Of a DNA stretch of 64,000 bases, positions 39,862-52,161 are shown in pieces. The first letter of the stretch is position 1; each line of letters begins with the position of its first letter. The notes below the pieces were generated by a model that did no database searches, was not told where the DNA came from, and saw only the letters and a program-made list of their open reading frames with translations. Both the position numbers and the translations under genes were made by a program. This DNA is from Cristatella mucedo (lineage: Eukaryota; Bryozoa; Phylactolaemata; Cristatellidae): positions 12,122,501 through 12,186,500 of the forward strand of contig WPIO01000002.1 of assembly GCA_009760855.2 (NCBI GenBank), read 5' to 3'.

Positions 39862-40012
39862 CGCCTAGCTGGTTTGGTCTAGCGGTTAAGGGGCTCGCCC
39901 CGACCAAGGTCTGACTGAGGTCGTGGGCTCGAGCCCCGAGGCATATGTGAAGCGCCTGAATAGAGATTAAGTTCTCTTGGGGCAATATATAAATGAATTA
40001 TATTTTTTTTAT
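39862..40012 (+). repeat. tRNA-derived SINE
   Basis: A-box region TGGTTTGGTCTAGCGGTTAAG and B-box GTGGGCTCGAGCCCCG lie at tRNA-like spacing. The tail AAGCGCCTGAATAGAGATTA, then AGTTCTCTTGGGG, ends A/T-rich. The tail is shared with the 3' end of LINE family 1. Confidence 0.7.
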
Positions 40013-41827
40013 TCTATTCATCCAGCATTGTGCTCAGCCAAAACCACACCGATTGACGTAAAATGTTGACTATAGGTTGAGCTCATTTCTCTCAAACCTG
40101 ACCTGCCCATATTCCCTGCATTGGTTAATAAGTGGCTGCAGGTCCCAATTATCACGGAACTTGACATTTAGTGACACTTCCATAACCTTGACGTGTCAAA
40201 TAATTTTCATTTGTCTTTTTTAAGGTCACATGTTGTCGCCCAGTGTCCTGCATATTTCGAAGGTTTTGGCATCTTTTTGCAGTAACTGGTAATGAAACAG
40301 TCGATTTAAAATTTAACAATGGGTAGCTCAATTCTGTTGAAAAACGTGACCTTGACACTTACAGGTCATCATAAGGTCAAAATAAGAGTTGTGCTAAATT
40401 CAAACACAGCTCATATTACCCCTGTTCGCTCAAATTTTCATGCTGATCGATCCGTTAGTATTTGAGAAATTTCAATAACTATGTTGTTGAGGGAGATAAA
40501 CCTCATTCTGTAAGGTGATAACACCAAAACTTGCCCCAGGTGGCTCCTTTGCACAGAGAGACCAGAATACGTAGGCAGCTGACTTGTATATTAGTGCAAC
40601 AAGTATCTTTCTGTGTACCATGCTCTCTCTTATGCTTGCTGAAGGTTAGAGGCTCCCCAAGTCAAATCAAAGCTAGCAGCAAGACTTGCGTCAGCAATAA
40701 GCACTTCGGTAAATCTACCTCCTCGCGGAAGTTCTGCAGCAACTGCTGGCCCGTACGTATGCCGGACTAAGAGCATGGGTATGGGTACCCAGTGGATGGC
40801 TGTACTGATTTGCATTACCTGATGCTCATTTTAGTGAACTGGTATCGTTTAGATGCTTGACAACCTGCAAGTATCCGAATGATTAATCGTAAATGGTGGA
40901 GCATTTCAGGTTTCCTTAATAATATGCTGGCTACTCCTGTCTCGATAGATGTTAACTGCCTCTAATGGTCGCCGAGTTATATTTATGAACTATTTCTATT
41001 TCTTTTTCTACATTTCCATTTATAAAGTCTACACATACTAGCAAGGTGTAATATTGTGTTTAGCCAAGACAACATGTTAACTCTAACGTCCCGTAAAGGG
41101 TCGAGTGACCCCTTCGTAAACATCTTGCCAGACTGACTAACAGTTTAATACTTAAGCACACGTGGTATTTGGTAGGGTGGGGTTCTTTTTAGCCGTACAT
41201 CGCTGGTGTTGATACAATTTCTGACCACAATAAGCTGCATCGAGTCGAAGCTTTCAGTGGCAGAAACGTCATGGAATGCGATCAACAACAGTCCAAATAC
41301 ATTAGCATTCTCACAGAAAATAAATTGTGATTGGGTGAAGGTAAAGCTCGCCATCTTTTCGAAGAGTATCTAGTTGCGTGCCAATCGTGGAAATTTTAGG
41401 GGCCGGGATGCAATTAACAGCAGCTGACTTGGAATGAACCGGCTTATTCTGCTTGGTAAGTACCTCGTGAGGTGCTGAGTTCATTGCCACACAGACAAAC
41501 AGCCCCTCCCCTCTGAGGCAGACATAGCACTGGTCGCAGCAACACTCCCCTTGCTCAAGTTTCATTTGTTGAGGTAACCCTCAGAGCGATTTACTTAATG
41601 GCTGCACAAAATCCGGGTTTCATAATAGTCTAGCGGCGACGTAAAATTATGTGCTAGCTAATTCATTGGTCAAAATTGCGGCAGATTTTGAGAACTACGA
41701 GTTCGTTTAACCACGTAAACTGTATATTAAGAAAGCGTCCTAAGCTGTAATTTATCAGAAACCAATGGTAACCTGTGCATAACTGTCGATAGGACTTTAT
41801 TGTCAAGGACTCTAGCCGAATGTCTTC

Positions 41828-41829
<2 letters not shown>
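40013..41829. other. No gene recognised
   Basis: Short unsupported frames on both strands. No repeat family of this window was recognised. Confidence 0.3.

Positions 41830-41886
<57 letters not shown>
41830..41886. repeat. (GA)n microsatellite
   Basis: About 28 GA units. Confidence 0.95.
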
Positions 41887-41890
<4 letters not shown>

Positions 41891-42117
41891 ATTTAGGGAA
41901 GAGCCGAATCTAGCCATGTTCCCTTAATTTTAAAATCATTAGTAAAAGCTTCGAAGCAGTGACTATCTGCTGCGTATAATGGCTTGGATGGATGCCTCTC
42001 TGCAAGCAGTCTGGTGCTCCTGACAACGACAGTCGAGCTTGGCGACGTTGACATAGTCGGCCAGCTCCTGCAAGTGCATCGGACGCTACGTCTGCGTAGG
42101 TACGTCTGCATGGGGCC

Positions 42118-42176
42118 ACAGCAGCAGCAGCAGCAACCAGCAGCAGCGGCGGTAGCAGCAGCGGCGGCAGCAGTGA
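42118..42176. repeat. (CAG/CGG)n trinucleotide repeat
   Basis: A CAG-rich run with CGG interruptions. It would encode Gln then Ala runs on the plus strand within an 83-codon frame (41984-42235), but that frame has no other support. Confidence 0.85.
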
Positions 42177-43544
42177 TCAAAGCACTGACTCTCTGCGTCG
42201 TACTGATGAGCCGGTCAACTCTGTGGTGCTTGTAACTATCTGCCCAGAAGAGATACTTTGTCGCATAAACGACATTGAGGCTCAATCTGGTTACCGACGA
42301 GGTCGATCGATAACGCTCACCGCGACACCTCAACAAGACTTTGTGTTTTCCGCCGTAGATCTCTCTGCATGGTTGGTATGCCAGTGTGTACGATTAATGT
42401 TGTCAGTTCATGCATAGGTTTTGTTCCCTCTAGCTCTTTATGCAACCTTTACTTCAAATGACTGTCACCAAATGAGAAAAAAACATTTTCTTTTACCAAA
42501 ACTGAGAGTAAGATGCAATACAAGCCTTGACAATATATGCAAATTTTAGTCATTTAACTATTTATTTATTATTTAAAGTAATTAGTTTGCCTTTTAGATT
42601 GCAGGGGCTCATATTCGCTCTTTTAATTTCATTGCACTCGGGCCTACACCTACAATGCGACTTCGCACAAATGATGCGAACTCGGATCTGGGCTCATAAC
42701 ATGGCAAGCACCAACTCTGAAGCTTGAAGCGAACATACCTTAGCCATTAGTATAGGCTCGTTAGAGTAAAGCAATGAACTTACCTGAGAGGATACAATAA
42801 AACATGCAGCAATTACCGGTAGTCTTCACTAAGCCAATTAAAAAAATTTCGATTTTCAATCCTGTGATATCACCTTAAAATATGATTGACTTAGTTTGTT
42901 ATGCCAATTTTTATTTTGTACTCAAATTAGCTTAGTATTTGCTTTCCTCAAATTGCACAGTCAAGAGCCCGTTTGAGCCTCGCAAGGTCACACAATTCCA
43001 GAGGCTTTTCCTTTTGCTGCACGAATCATATAGCAGGTACTTCAGTTGAAAGTCATCTCTATAACCGCCACTGTTCGCACTTAAAGACGAGTCACACTTA
43101 GACCGCTACAATATTGAAAGCGTCAATAATTAATGTACCAGCCAGCTAAAAAGAAATTAGTAACATTTCTGTGTACTACTTAGCATGGTTTGCTGCGCTC
43201 ACACAGTCTCATATAGAGGAGTTGCAAATGCACTCAGCAGTTATTAATGATATAAGCAATAATGGTAGATTTGCATAAGCCGATATTAGACACATTATAA
43301 GGACCAGCAGATGCCGCAAAAAATGATCAATCAGTCGAGATGACCTACAAATCAAGGTGTCTCGTGTGTAAGACTTGGCCAGTAATCATTCAAAGTTCTT
43401 TTAAATCGATATAACTATTTTGGGGGAAGAACAACAGAAAATCAGCATCAGTATCGTTATTGATGAATTTAGTGCTTAGCTTGCAAAGACCACCATTGCC
43501 TACGACCTAATGTGAAACGAAAAGGCTAGCTTCTCCATAACACA

Positions 43545-43574
43545 CAAATGCACACACAGACACACACACACACA

Positions 43575-43654
<80 letters not shown>

Positions 43655-43659
43655 CGTAC

Positions 43660-43690
<31 letters not shown>
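43545..43690. repeat. (CA)n and (TA)n compound microsatellite
   Basis: A CA-rich run at about 43546-43620, followed by (AT)n runs to 43685. Confidence 0.95.
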
Positions 43691-44414
43691 GAACCCTATA
43701 TAATTCGGTTGCATTTAATTATTCTGAAAGCACACCACCCACTTTTACTTACCGGATATTCTGCAGCTTTAGTAGGAATAGAACTTTCCTATAGTCGACA
43801 AGTGATAGCTGATTACTACTCAGCCAGTGTTTGCTCCGACTCCATCCATTGCCAATAGATATATATAGCGTTCACTCACCTTTCTAAAATTCCCTAGCAC
43901 CAGAGAACAGGGTCTACATCTTGGCAACACAGCTACGCTCGATCTAGATCCATTAGTCAAAGCTAGTATTCCCTAGAACTTTCTTGACATATTTTCCCCA
44001 AGAACTTCACCAATGATGCAAATCATGCCATCACTTTCCTGCTTCGTTTTTGACGGAATCTATCCATTTCCCATCTTTTTATTTTTTCAATTCCTTCTTT
44101 CTGAACTCAATAGGGATAAATTAAACTCGGAAATTACGCTCTCAAGGCATGACAGCGAGCTGCAAAAGTAAGAAACTTGTTCGAGCGATGGATTTTATTA
44201 TCCCTAGATAATACGACCTAAGTCTGCCGGGCGATCGATATACGTTCAGCACTAAACTGAAAGCGAAGAAGCATCGTACGATTTTGTTCATCACCAACGT
44301 GACAGAACCTAAACAAAATTCAGAAAAACAATGTCGTTTTGACGTTTTTTGAAATACTCGTGCGTAAATAGCTGTAGGGAGGGCAAACCAAGTGTGATTT
44401 AAAAATTGGAAAGA

Positions 44415-45320
44415 CTAACGCTCAAAATCGGCTCTGCCATTTTAGCGTTTTCCTGTTAAAATTGCAAGAAATCTAGATGTCATATTCCTAAGTGACCTTT
44501 CATTAGACTATCATATCAGCTCTACAATAAAGTCTGCCTACTTTCAGTTACCTAACATTCCTTTGATTCGGGCTTGTTTGAATACGGATATCGCATGTAA
44601 GTTGGTCGATGCATTTGCGACATCCCGTCTTGACTTCTATATCTCACTGCTTGCTGATCTTTCGGCAAATAAAATCAGGAGCTTACATCAGGTTCAGAAA
44701 CTCTGCATATAGCCATATCTACCATGAGTGTCGCCTTTGCCACATCACACCATTTCTCGCCGACCTGCACTAGCCACCATTCAAGCAACGGATCTACTTC
44801 AAGGTTTTGTTGCTCACTTTCAGGTCCTTCATTATTTGGATCCAGCCTACCTATCAGATCTGGTCCCTACCGAGTCAAGCATTGTACCACTCGCTTTTCC
44901 GAATCTCACAGTTTACCAATACCTCGTACAAAATTTAAATTATTTGGAGACCGTAAATTTAGTACGTATGGTCTCAAAGCCTGGAACTAAATCCCTGCTT
45001 TCGCCACAATATCCCCTGCCTCGATCGCATTTAAAAAGAACTTGAAAACTCATCTATTTAAGACAGGATTTACTGGGGCCCTACGATTCGACCTGCATGC
45101 CCTTATGCCTGCTGACACAGATGCATAATGCCACTAACAACACTTGCATGCTGACACTGTGTGCATGTCACCTCTAACCTTGTTATTCATACTGTTTATC
45201 AAGAATGATACCACTCACCATTCAAACGCAGTTCCTTTGCAGCAAACTTAAAGGACCTAGGAAGAGATTGAGTTCTGTGAAGGCACTTTATCAAGTTCAT
45301 TATTATTATTATGAACATTT
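44415..45320 (+). mobile_element. LINE family 1, 3' fragment
   Basis: Plus-strand copy of the post-RT region to the 3' end: SRLDFY, then LADLSANKI, then YLSDLVP and FGDRKFSTYGLKAWN in two frames. It ends with GGAAGAGATTGAGTTCTGTG, then TTTATCAAGTTCATT and an (ATT)n run. Frameshifted. Confidence 0.8.
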
Positions 45321-46990
45321 TATCCCTATACTCTGACTCTCTTGCACCCTAAAATAGAAAATAGTTATATGTAACGGTCAAGTAAACGCGTAAATTGTCA
45401 TGAAAAGAAATCAAACTCACTTTCTACAGCCCATTTATTGGTTTTGAAAGTTTTGAGCCTTCGTACCAATCTGAACTAGCATTGATTTAGAGATCGCTAC
45501 TTTAGCCTAATACTAAAAATCCTTCCTGCAGTATCACTCTTTAATTGGAGTGTGGCTGAAAGAATGGTGGTCCTAAGTTGTTTCACTTCATTTATTGAAT
45601 TATGTCAAACTCTCCGCTTTCTGCGATAATTCTTAGTTTTGTGCTACGACTGCACTCTGATAAACTTGGGGCCAGTTATCACTTGCTTGTCGCTTTTAAC
45701 CGTCATCTTGCCTCTCCGGCCCAGTCATTGACTTGAGCTCAGCTCACGTAACATGGCCCAAGTATCTAAACTGCTTGAAAAATTAATATCGATAGCTGCA
45801 GTTTTCCTAGACTAATCTTTTCATGTGCGGAATAAGCTTGCCTATCGCTCAGGTTGCTGGCAAGTGGAAGAAAGTCTATCAGGAATGCTGCTATATACCT
45901 CAAGGCACGTGACTATTAGCGTGAAAAAAGAAAGTGTGATGTCTAATGAGCAGTTTTATGTGTGTGGAAGTCTTTGGTTTAGGCGAAATCATTTGGCGTG
46001 ATAATCGTAGATATAATTTGTTACGGAGTCTGTCAAAAAGAGCCTCAGCAAAGATTAACTAAGCAGAATGAAAACACTGTGGTATGGTGTGAGCAGTAAC
46101 CTCAAGGTGCATAGTCTCACTCTTATTGCGTGCGAGTTTCAAAACTTAATTATCATACTGCAGTATTCAGCATTGGCAGGCCGAGTTACAGTTGAAAGAA
46201 CAAGTGTAGCATCTTTTGATTGATGTCTTCTTCTATTGCAAGATGCCCGCATTTTATTAAATCCACCGAGTGTCTGTATGAGGGGCATTTATAATTTTCT
46301 AATCCCCCTTATTCAATAAGTACGAATCCGTTCCTGAGAAATTTAAAGCCAATGCACACACCCGGTATTTATATTTAAGGTTAACTAGAAAGCTTTGCCA
46401 AATAGGTGAGAAATCATTGAAATTTCTCAAGGATTACAGAAAGGGAAATGCAAGGCTACTATTCGGAAAGCGAATACCGGTATGCACTATTAACCTGTGA
46501 TCCGGAGACAGGGAACTCTAGCAGCAAAAAGCAACTAGTGTCTAGTGAGCTTAGAAGTGTGTCCAACTCGTAACCGTTTGAGAGCCCTGCAGGGTCTATT
46601 GACATTAATCTCAGCTTCGGCCAGCATGTACTGGAGATTTGAGGGGGATACATGATACAACTACCAGTAATGGCTCTGAATGCTGCCTTGCACTGGAAAC
46701 TCATGCTTACCTAGTAGATTGTCTGCACTAACATGCCGGCTATCCGAAGACGGACTGTTTCGGGTGGGCGAACGAGAGCCTGCTTAAACGCAATGATTCC
46801 CAAACATCACCCGAGTCCACCTAACGACGATGCATCTCTGACCGACAGAAGTAAAGGCATGACAAGTCAAGCGTCCTGTCTGTTATCTGTGTTCCTTGGA
46901 CATATAACGGCATAACCAGTCTCGCAAGAGTTTGATCGAGCAGTTCTAGTCGAGGATAGGAGCTCCTCAGCCAGCTCTTCAAGTTTTCGC
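45321..46990. other. No gene recognised
   Basis: One 81-codon minus-strand frame (46459-46704) could end in a CAG/GTTAAT donor-like site, but it has no recognisable similarity. Confidence 0.25.
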
Positions 46991-47215
46991 TTCACTAGCA
47001 ACTTACAGGGGCATATGCAGACAACTGGGTATATCTGACTGCTGCCCTTGCATAAGCGGTTGGATGCTGGCTGCTATGTGCCTTCCATTAGTCTGTAGAA
47101 TAAGGGTTGCTACATAGGAGGCAGTTCTCAACGGCCGGCACTCCAGCCGCTCATACGGATCGTGACTTGACTCACGAGATGACGCTGCTCTGTCGAAGCT
47201 AACCTTGGTACTTAC

Positions 47216-47400
47216 GTATAAAATCGAAGGTTGGCATTGTTGTGCTACTCTCCAACTGCCCACCTATTTGAACAGGCGGGTCTGTCAACGAAGGAAATAG
47301 AAATTCCTTTGGTGAAGATCGGGCGACGAGTTCGAGCCGCAATTCTTCACCGTTCGACGGCTCCATGCAGTATCCTACAGTTAGCAAAGTAGCCAAGCTC
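47216..47400 (-). pseudogene. Exon-like segment, second copy of the 1.0-kb segment
   Basis: Minus-strand peptide VGYCMEPSNG, then FPSLTDPP, then PTFDFIRKY, running into GTAAGT at 47215. Same order and spacing as at 1013-1170. Flanking sequence is not clearly alike, which favours an exon under past constraint over a plain transposon. Function unknown. Confidence 0.3.
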
Positions 47401-47819
47401 ATTTTCCCTAGACTTCAGCCATTAATCTCCAACCACGTTCCAAGACGATACCCGTTTACAGGCTATAGTAGTAGCCCTTAATTTTTTATAATAGTGTAAA
47501 TGATTGGATGTCTCCAACAGGTGGTTAAGGCTTCGTTTGTGTGTTTTCTCGTCGCGGATTAAGCGACTTCCTACTATTGTCGCTCATACACGCCTAAGGA
47601 GCTTAAGGCACTGACAAGTTCCACCGGTTTTAGGGAGCGGGCCACGGCATGTAATCGCTGGCACTGTTCAACTTTATAAATTATGTTTTGTGTATGTAGC
47701 TTTACTCAAGTCACACTAATTAATTGCTTGCTAGATGCATTGGTTTTGTATAGGGTAATTATAGTCAAGACAGCTTTTGGTGCACAAACAATAGCATAAA
47801 AAGTTCAAATTATACAGAA

Positions 47820-48130
47820 AATAGAAACAGAGGAGCATAGCCAAGTCAGGATGACGATCTAGGAAGCAAGAAGCAGAGGCCGAGCAGGGCAGGAGGGCTG
47901 GAGGGCACTGGAACCAAAAGACCATAGTTGGCAGAAAGACTGGTGATGTATGTTCGTATGAATAGCTGACGTGAGCTCCAATTGCAGGTCCTACCGTGAA
48001 AAAGCTTTCGCCAAACGTCTTTAAAAAAAGGTATGTTATACCAATGTTGCCCCTGGACTAACTGATGAGCGAGAAGGCTGAACTACTGAGGCAGTTCAGC
48101 AAGGTACGACGGAGCCAAGCCATGGTAAGT
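47820..48130 (-). mobile_element. LINE family 2 fragment
   Basis: Shares GACCATAGTTGGCAG and GCAGTTCAGCAAGGTACGA, then GGAGCCAAGCCATGG, with 3820-4035. Confidence 0.5.
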
Positions 48131-48414
48131 TTTTCGCCAATAATTCACTCAAGCCATGTCATTTAAGTAAATTCCTGGAAACGTGTTTTCTTTAATCTCG
48201 GACGAAACAGAAAGCAGCAACATCCGTCGATGCTTTGCTAAGATTCCAAAATCAAATAAGGCATTATACTATTTTAAGTGTAATTGACGATTTTTACAGA
48301 CTTCATGACATTATCTTTTTTTTTCAGTGTATCACTGAATACGTCTTTATGGCTGGGCTAGTTTCCGTCAAGGAAATCAAAAGGGAGATTCAAAGAAGAT
48401 TTTGATCCTAGTCA

Positions 48415-48570
48415 TTAGAATTTTTGGATTGTGCATCTGGGAATCAACGATGTTTTACATGGAAACTAGACTTGGCCTTTGGTAAGTTTAATCGGTACGA
48501 TTTAAGTAGTCCTCGTATGCCTGCCGATTGACAATCTGTCCTGATCTTTTGCATGCTTTGTATGTTGTTT
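48415..48570 (-). mobile_element. LINE family 1 fragment
   Basis: Matches 17880-18020 of the nested LINE (TTTGGATTGTGCATCTGGGA, then CTAGACTTGGCCTTTG, then CCTGATCTTTTGCATGCTTT). Confidence 0.65.
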
Positions 48571-48984
48571 TTTTAAGGATCTTTTCAATGGATTAGCTGA
48601 GCAGCTTTGAGAATATTCCTAATTAGTGTGGTTAGGCTTAATGTGAAATTGTGGTAAACATGTTTCGCTAAATTGGATCCTTAGCCCCGCCACATTAGTA
48701 AAGGATCTTCTAATTTCATCAGCGAAGAACGACTATGCTCACCGATAGTGTTTACACCACCAAGAATTTGGCTTGCCTATCCATGAACTCTCATTTGTGA
48801 GGCTTAGTGTAAATTCTTCTGACACGATTCAAAAACCTTGAAAACTATAGTATTTTAAATGTGAGTAAGTCTGTCCCCCTTTTACATCAGTCCATCTTAC
48901 AATCAAGTGCATGGAACAGGGTTGCCTTGTTCTCTTTGCAGCATTTATATCACCAATACGATAGTTCAACGGTGACAGGTTTCA

Positions 48985-49345
48985 TATACGACACGAGAGG
49001 ATCCACGTGCGGATGTCATCAATATATGCAGCTAGTGAGTTGAGAGAATTCGACGAGCCGGATGGCTGGGTGGAATCGAAGTAAAAGTATAACTGAGTTT
49101 AGCCTGAACGGAAGTGAGAGCTAGATGTTAACTGGCAATCATATCAGTAGGGCAGAGAGTACAAACTGTGAATAGAACTGGATCAAGCATAGATACCTTA
49201 GGTACTCAATATTTCACAGGTGCCTCGGATGATCTTTGTCCGTTCGCATCAATACTCTGAAGTCTTCACTAAGATGTGATCTCGACCATTACAGTGCAGT
49301 ACCCCTAATGCCCAAGCGAGAAGTAAGGTGCTCTAGCAGAAGTTG
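48985..49345 (-). mobile_element. LINE family 1 fragment
   Basis: Matches 16850-17190 of the nested LINE (GGATGTCATCAATATATGCA, then GATGATCTTTGTCCGTTCGC). A (TA)n microsatellite at about 49355-49402 follows. Confidence 0.65.
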
Positions 49346-50434
49346 GTTATATAAATATATCAATATATATACATACATATGTATATATATATATATATAT
49401 ATAATGAAATTCCTCATTGAAATTTGCATTGTGTTATGAAATAGTGGTGCATAGGGCTTAGATCAGAGCATTATTTAATTATTTATTGCAATTTTGCCGG
49501 TATCAGTCTTTGGTGAAATAGATATAATTAACAACCTGGCTGAAATAGTATGCCTTAGGGTCGCTCTTTCACTCTGTGAGTCATTGATGCTGAGTTGTTT
49601 ACGAAGTGTAGGCACGGTCTAATATTTTAAATTGAGTATCCAGTAGTCGCTCCATGAAAATTGCAAGAATAGGCTAGCTGAGCAGCCCAGCAAGAACCCA
49701 AGTCGGGATGATTGGCTTAGTGCGAAAAGGATAGAATTCATGTTCAAGATAAAGTAATGCAACCCCGTAGCATTATTAAAGGATACTTATTTTATCCACA
49801 GCGACAGACAATTGGTATCAAAAATGTGCGAGCCGCCGAGGCCGTAAGATTTTCTGACTCTAATTACCCGTAAGACCACATCTGTAAGGCAGAACATACC
49901 ATTTGTGGACAATATTCAAATGTGTACATCCCTTGGTGAGTTCTACCTAGAGTCGTAGCACTGAATGAAATTTGTGTAAGCTTCATTTAAGCCCATTTAG
50001 TCTTATTGATAACTCGCTTCTCTTTGCCTTGCTTTCTCTGCCGAAGTAATACAATGTAAATTCTGGCTGAAATATATTACAATATTCTACCAATTAGCCA
50101 CTTAAACATGCCAAGTATTCAGAAAGGTCCTGCAAAATCCAAGCACGACTTCTTTTGAGTGAACCTACATTTTCCTGCCAGTAACCAGGCTGATTACTAC
50201 CACGTTAGTAGTTTAAAGCTTTTGGGAATATTTGAAGCATTTGTGAATGAAGTGGAGATAGTTACGTGGACATAAACTTGATTTAATCACGGTTGGTGAG
50301 CTATGACATCCAAAAATTTGAAATCGTTCCATTTTCCCACAAAAGTAAAGTTGTACATCTCAGAGGCTGCCATTAAATCCACCTAATGCTGTAAAAAGGA
50401 CGTATACAGTGGTGAATACTAATAATGAAATAAT

Positions 50435-50680
50435 ACAGTGGCATAACACCCTCAGAGAACACAATCTCTTTCAAAGCACTTTAGATATGCTTAAAGGAAG
50501 CTATGATCGAATGTCTAATGGTAGCTTGATCATTGCAAACAACCATAACGTGGTTATAGGTGACGTGCACCGCGTCACGATGCAAATATAAGTGGCTGCA
50601 TGCACCTTGTCAGCAGGCATAACCACACGAAGGACGAATGAGGAGCACCCAACAAATTGCTGTCATAAACAGACTTATTC
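50435..50680 (-). mobile_element. LINE family 1 3' end
   Basis: Begins with CACCCTCAGAGAACACAATC and continues through GCATGCACCTTGTCAGCAGG to GGACGAATGAGGAG, as at 15890-16110. Confidence 0.6.
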
Positions 50681-50779
50681 ACGCCGTATCAAAACAAAGC
50701 TACAGTGTGAATCTAATGTATGTCCGTCTGTAACTCTACAAAGCCATAAAGACTTTGTGGATGTTTTGTAGGAGAGTTG

Positions 50780-50995
50780 TGTACAGTTCACGCACAGCCT
50801 AAGCGGCTTTCGGTACGCATTCGGTAGCCAACACACTTCATCTCACGCAACAAAGAGAACTTGTGAAGCAAAGCAGACTCAGGAGAGCATTTTAGGTCGT
50901 GAGTAGCTTGGAAGTAGCAGCTCAGGACCGATGGAAAGGATAAGCCATAGTCGGCCGAAGGAGAGTAGTTATCGAGCACTAACAAAGATTGTTGT
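50780..50995 (-). mobile_element. LINE family 2 fragment
   Basis: Matches 3660-3850 (GGTAGCCAACACACTTCATC, then GTAGCAGCTCAGGACCGATG, then AAGGATAAGCCATAGT). Confidence 0.55.
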
Positions 50996-52013
50996 TAAAT
51001 CGGTTCCGTTTTCCTTGTGAGCTATCTTCACCCATTTATCCAGAAATTTGCCAACGAAACTGATATCTCACCAGTAATGAAACATTAAAACTCAGTTAGA
51101 TACTCTATAGATCAGGTTTCATTCGATGGTAAATGTGCGAAACGGGGTTTCTCTTTCCTGTACGATCTAGTGGAAATATTAAACGTCAGCTAGCGATTCC
51201 TGATGGACTTAAGCAAAACTCTCTTATCGTCTTGGAGCAGGGTGGCTCAACTTATTCCCAGTGGCAAACAGTAGGCCGCAGTTGGCTAAAATAGTTCACG
51301 AAGAGTACGACTAATCGTAAAGATCCCAGCTCCGGCCATTTCGAGGTAGACGTGGCACTGCCCCTTATTGTATTTTCGACTCACTCAGTGCACATTTTTC
51401 TCACGGAATATAATCCAAGCGAAAAAGAAGCAAGACACTCGTTGGTATCATTAACCTGGTTGTCCTGCTCAGTCGGCGTTGCACGGTACACAATCGATCC
51501 CTTGAAATTCGATATTTTCTCTGCAAAATTCCCTAACCGTTTCTATCCGAGAAACTACCATACCGTCGACCCTCAAAAGTGGGGCCATGAGAAAACCTTT
51601 TTTAAATGTGCGATCAATGACCTCTTTCCAAGAAAAGTAACTAACTTTTTTAAGTGGCTGCTTTCATACGCTTCTGCTATGACCTTACATCTTTTTCAGT
51701 TAACACTGGAAAATTGCACCAGGCCCTTGACTCCTTTTGTACTAGCCTGATAACGGGCGTGGCTTGGGCGGCTCGGTTGCATCACCCATCTCTCACTTTC
51801 CGATGGCTGGCTGCATCTGTTATGGTCGAGGTGTGGGCACATTTTATTGACTTACTCCTGCCAACGGCTGAAGACAATTTTACGGGCACACTTTCCATGG
51901 GGCATCGGTGATTGCCGTAGCTCGTCATCGCTAAAAATAAAGTCCCATGCCTGAATACTTGTAGCCTCTTAAAAAAGGCCCATTGAGTCTTTTAGACGAG
52001 TCCCCATTCAGAT

Positions 52014-52161
52014 AAAAAAATATCTTATTCGTGTATATAGTGCAATAAGAGAACCTAATCTCTATCCATAACTGGACATATGCCCACGGTTCGAGCAGTG
52101 GGCTCGACTCCACGGCCTTGGTTGTTAAAGACAAGCACCTTACCCCTGGGCCAAACCAGGG
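52014..52161 (-). repeat. tRNA-derived SINE
   Basis: Reverse complement shows CCTGGTTTGGCCCAGGGGTA (A-box region), GTGGAGTCGAGCCCAC (B-box region), and a tail with AGAGATTAGGTTCTCTTATT ending in TTTTTTT. Same family as 39862-40012. Confidence 0.7.

Noticed and set aside
41893-42336. 147-codon minus-strand and 83-codon plus-strand frames with homopolymer runs
   Set aside because: Openness is explained by the CAG/CGG trinucleotide repeat. No domain or splice signals support a gene.
51352-51911. 132-codon and 85-codon plus-strand frames
   Set aside because: No recognisable motif, no splice support, no match to elements in the window.
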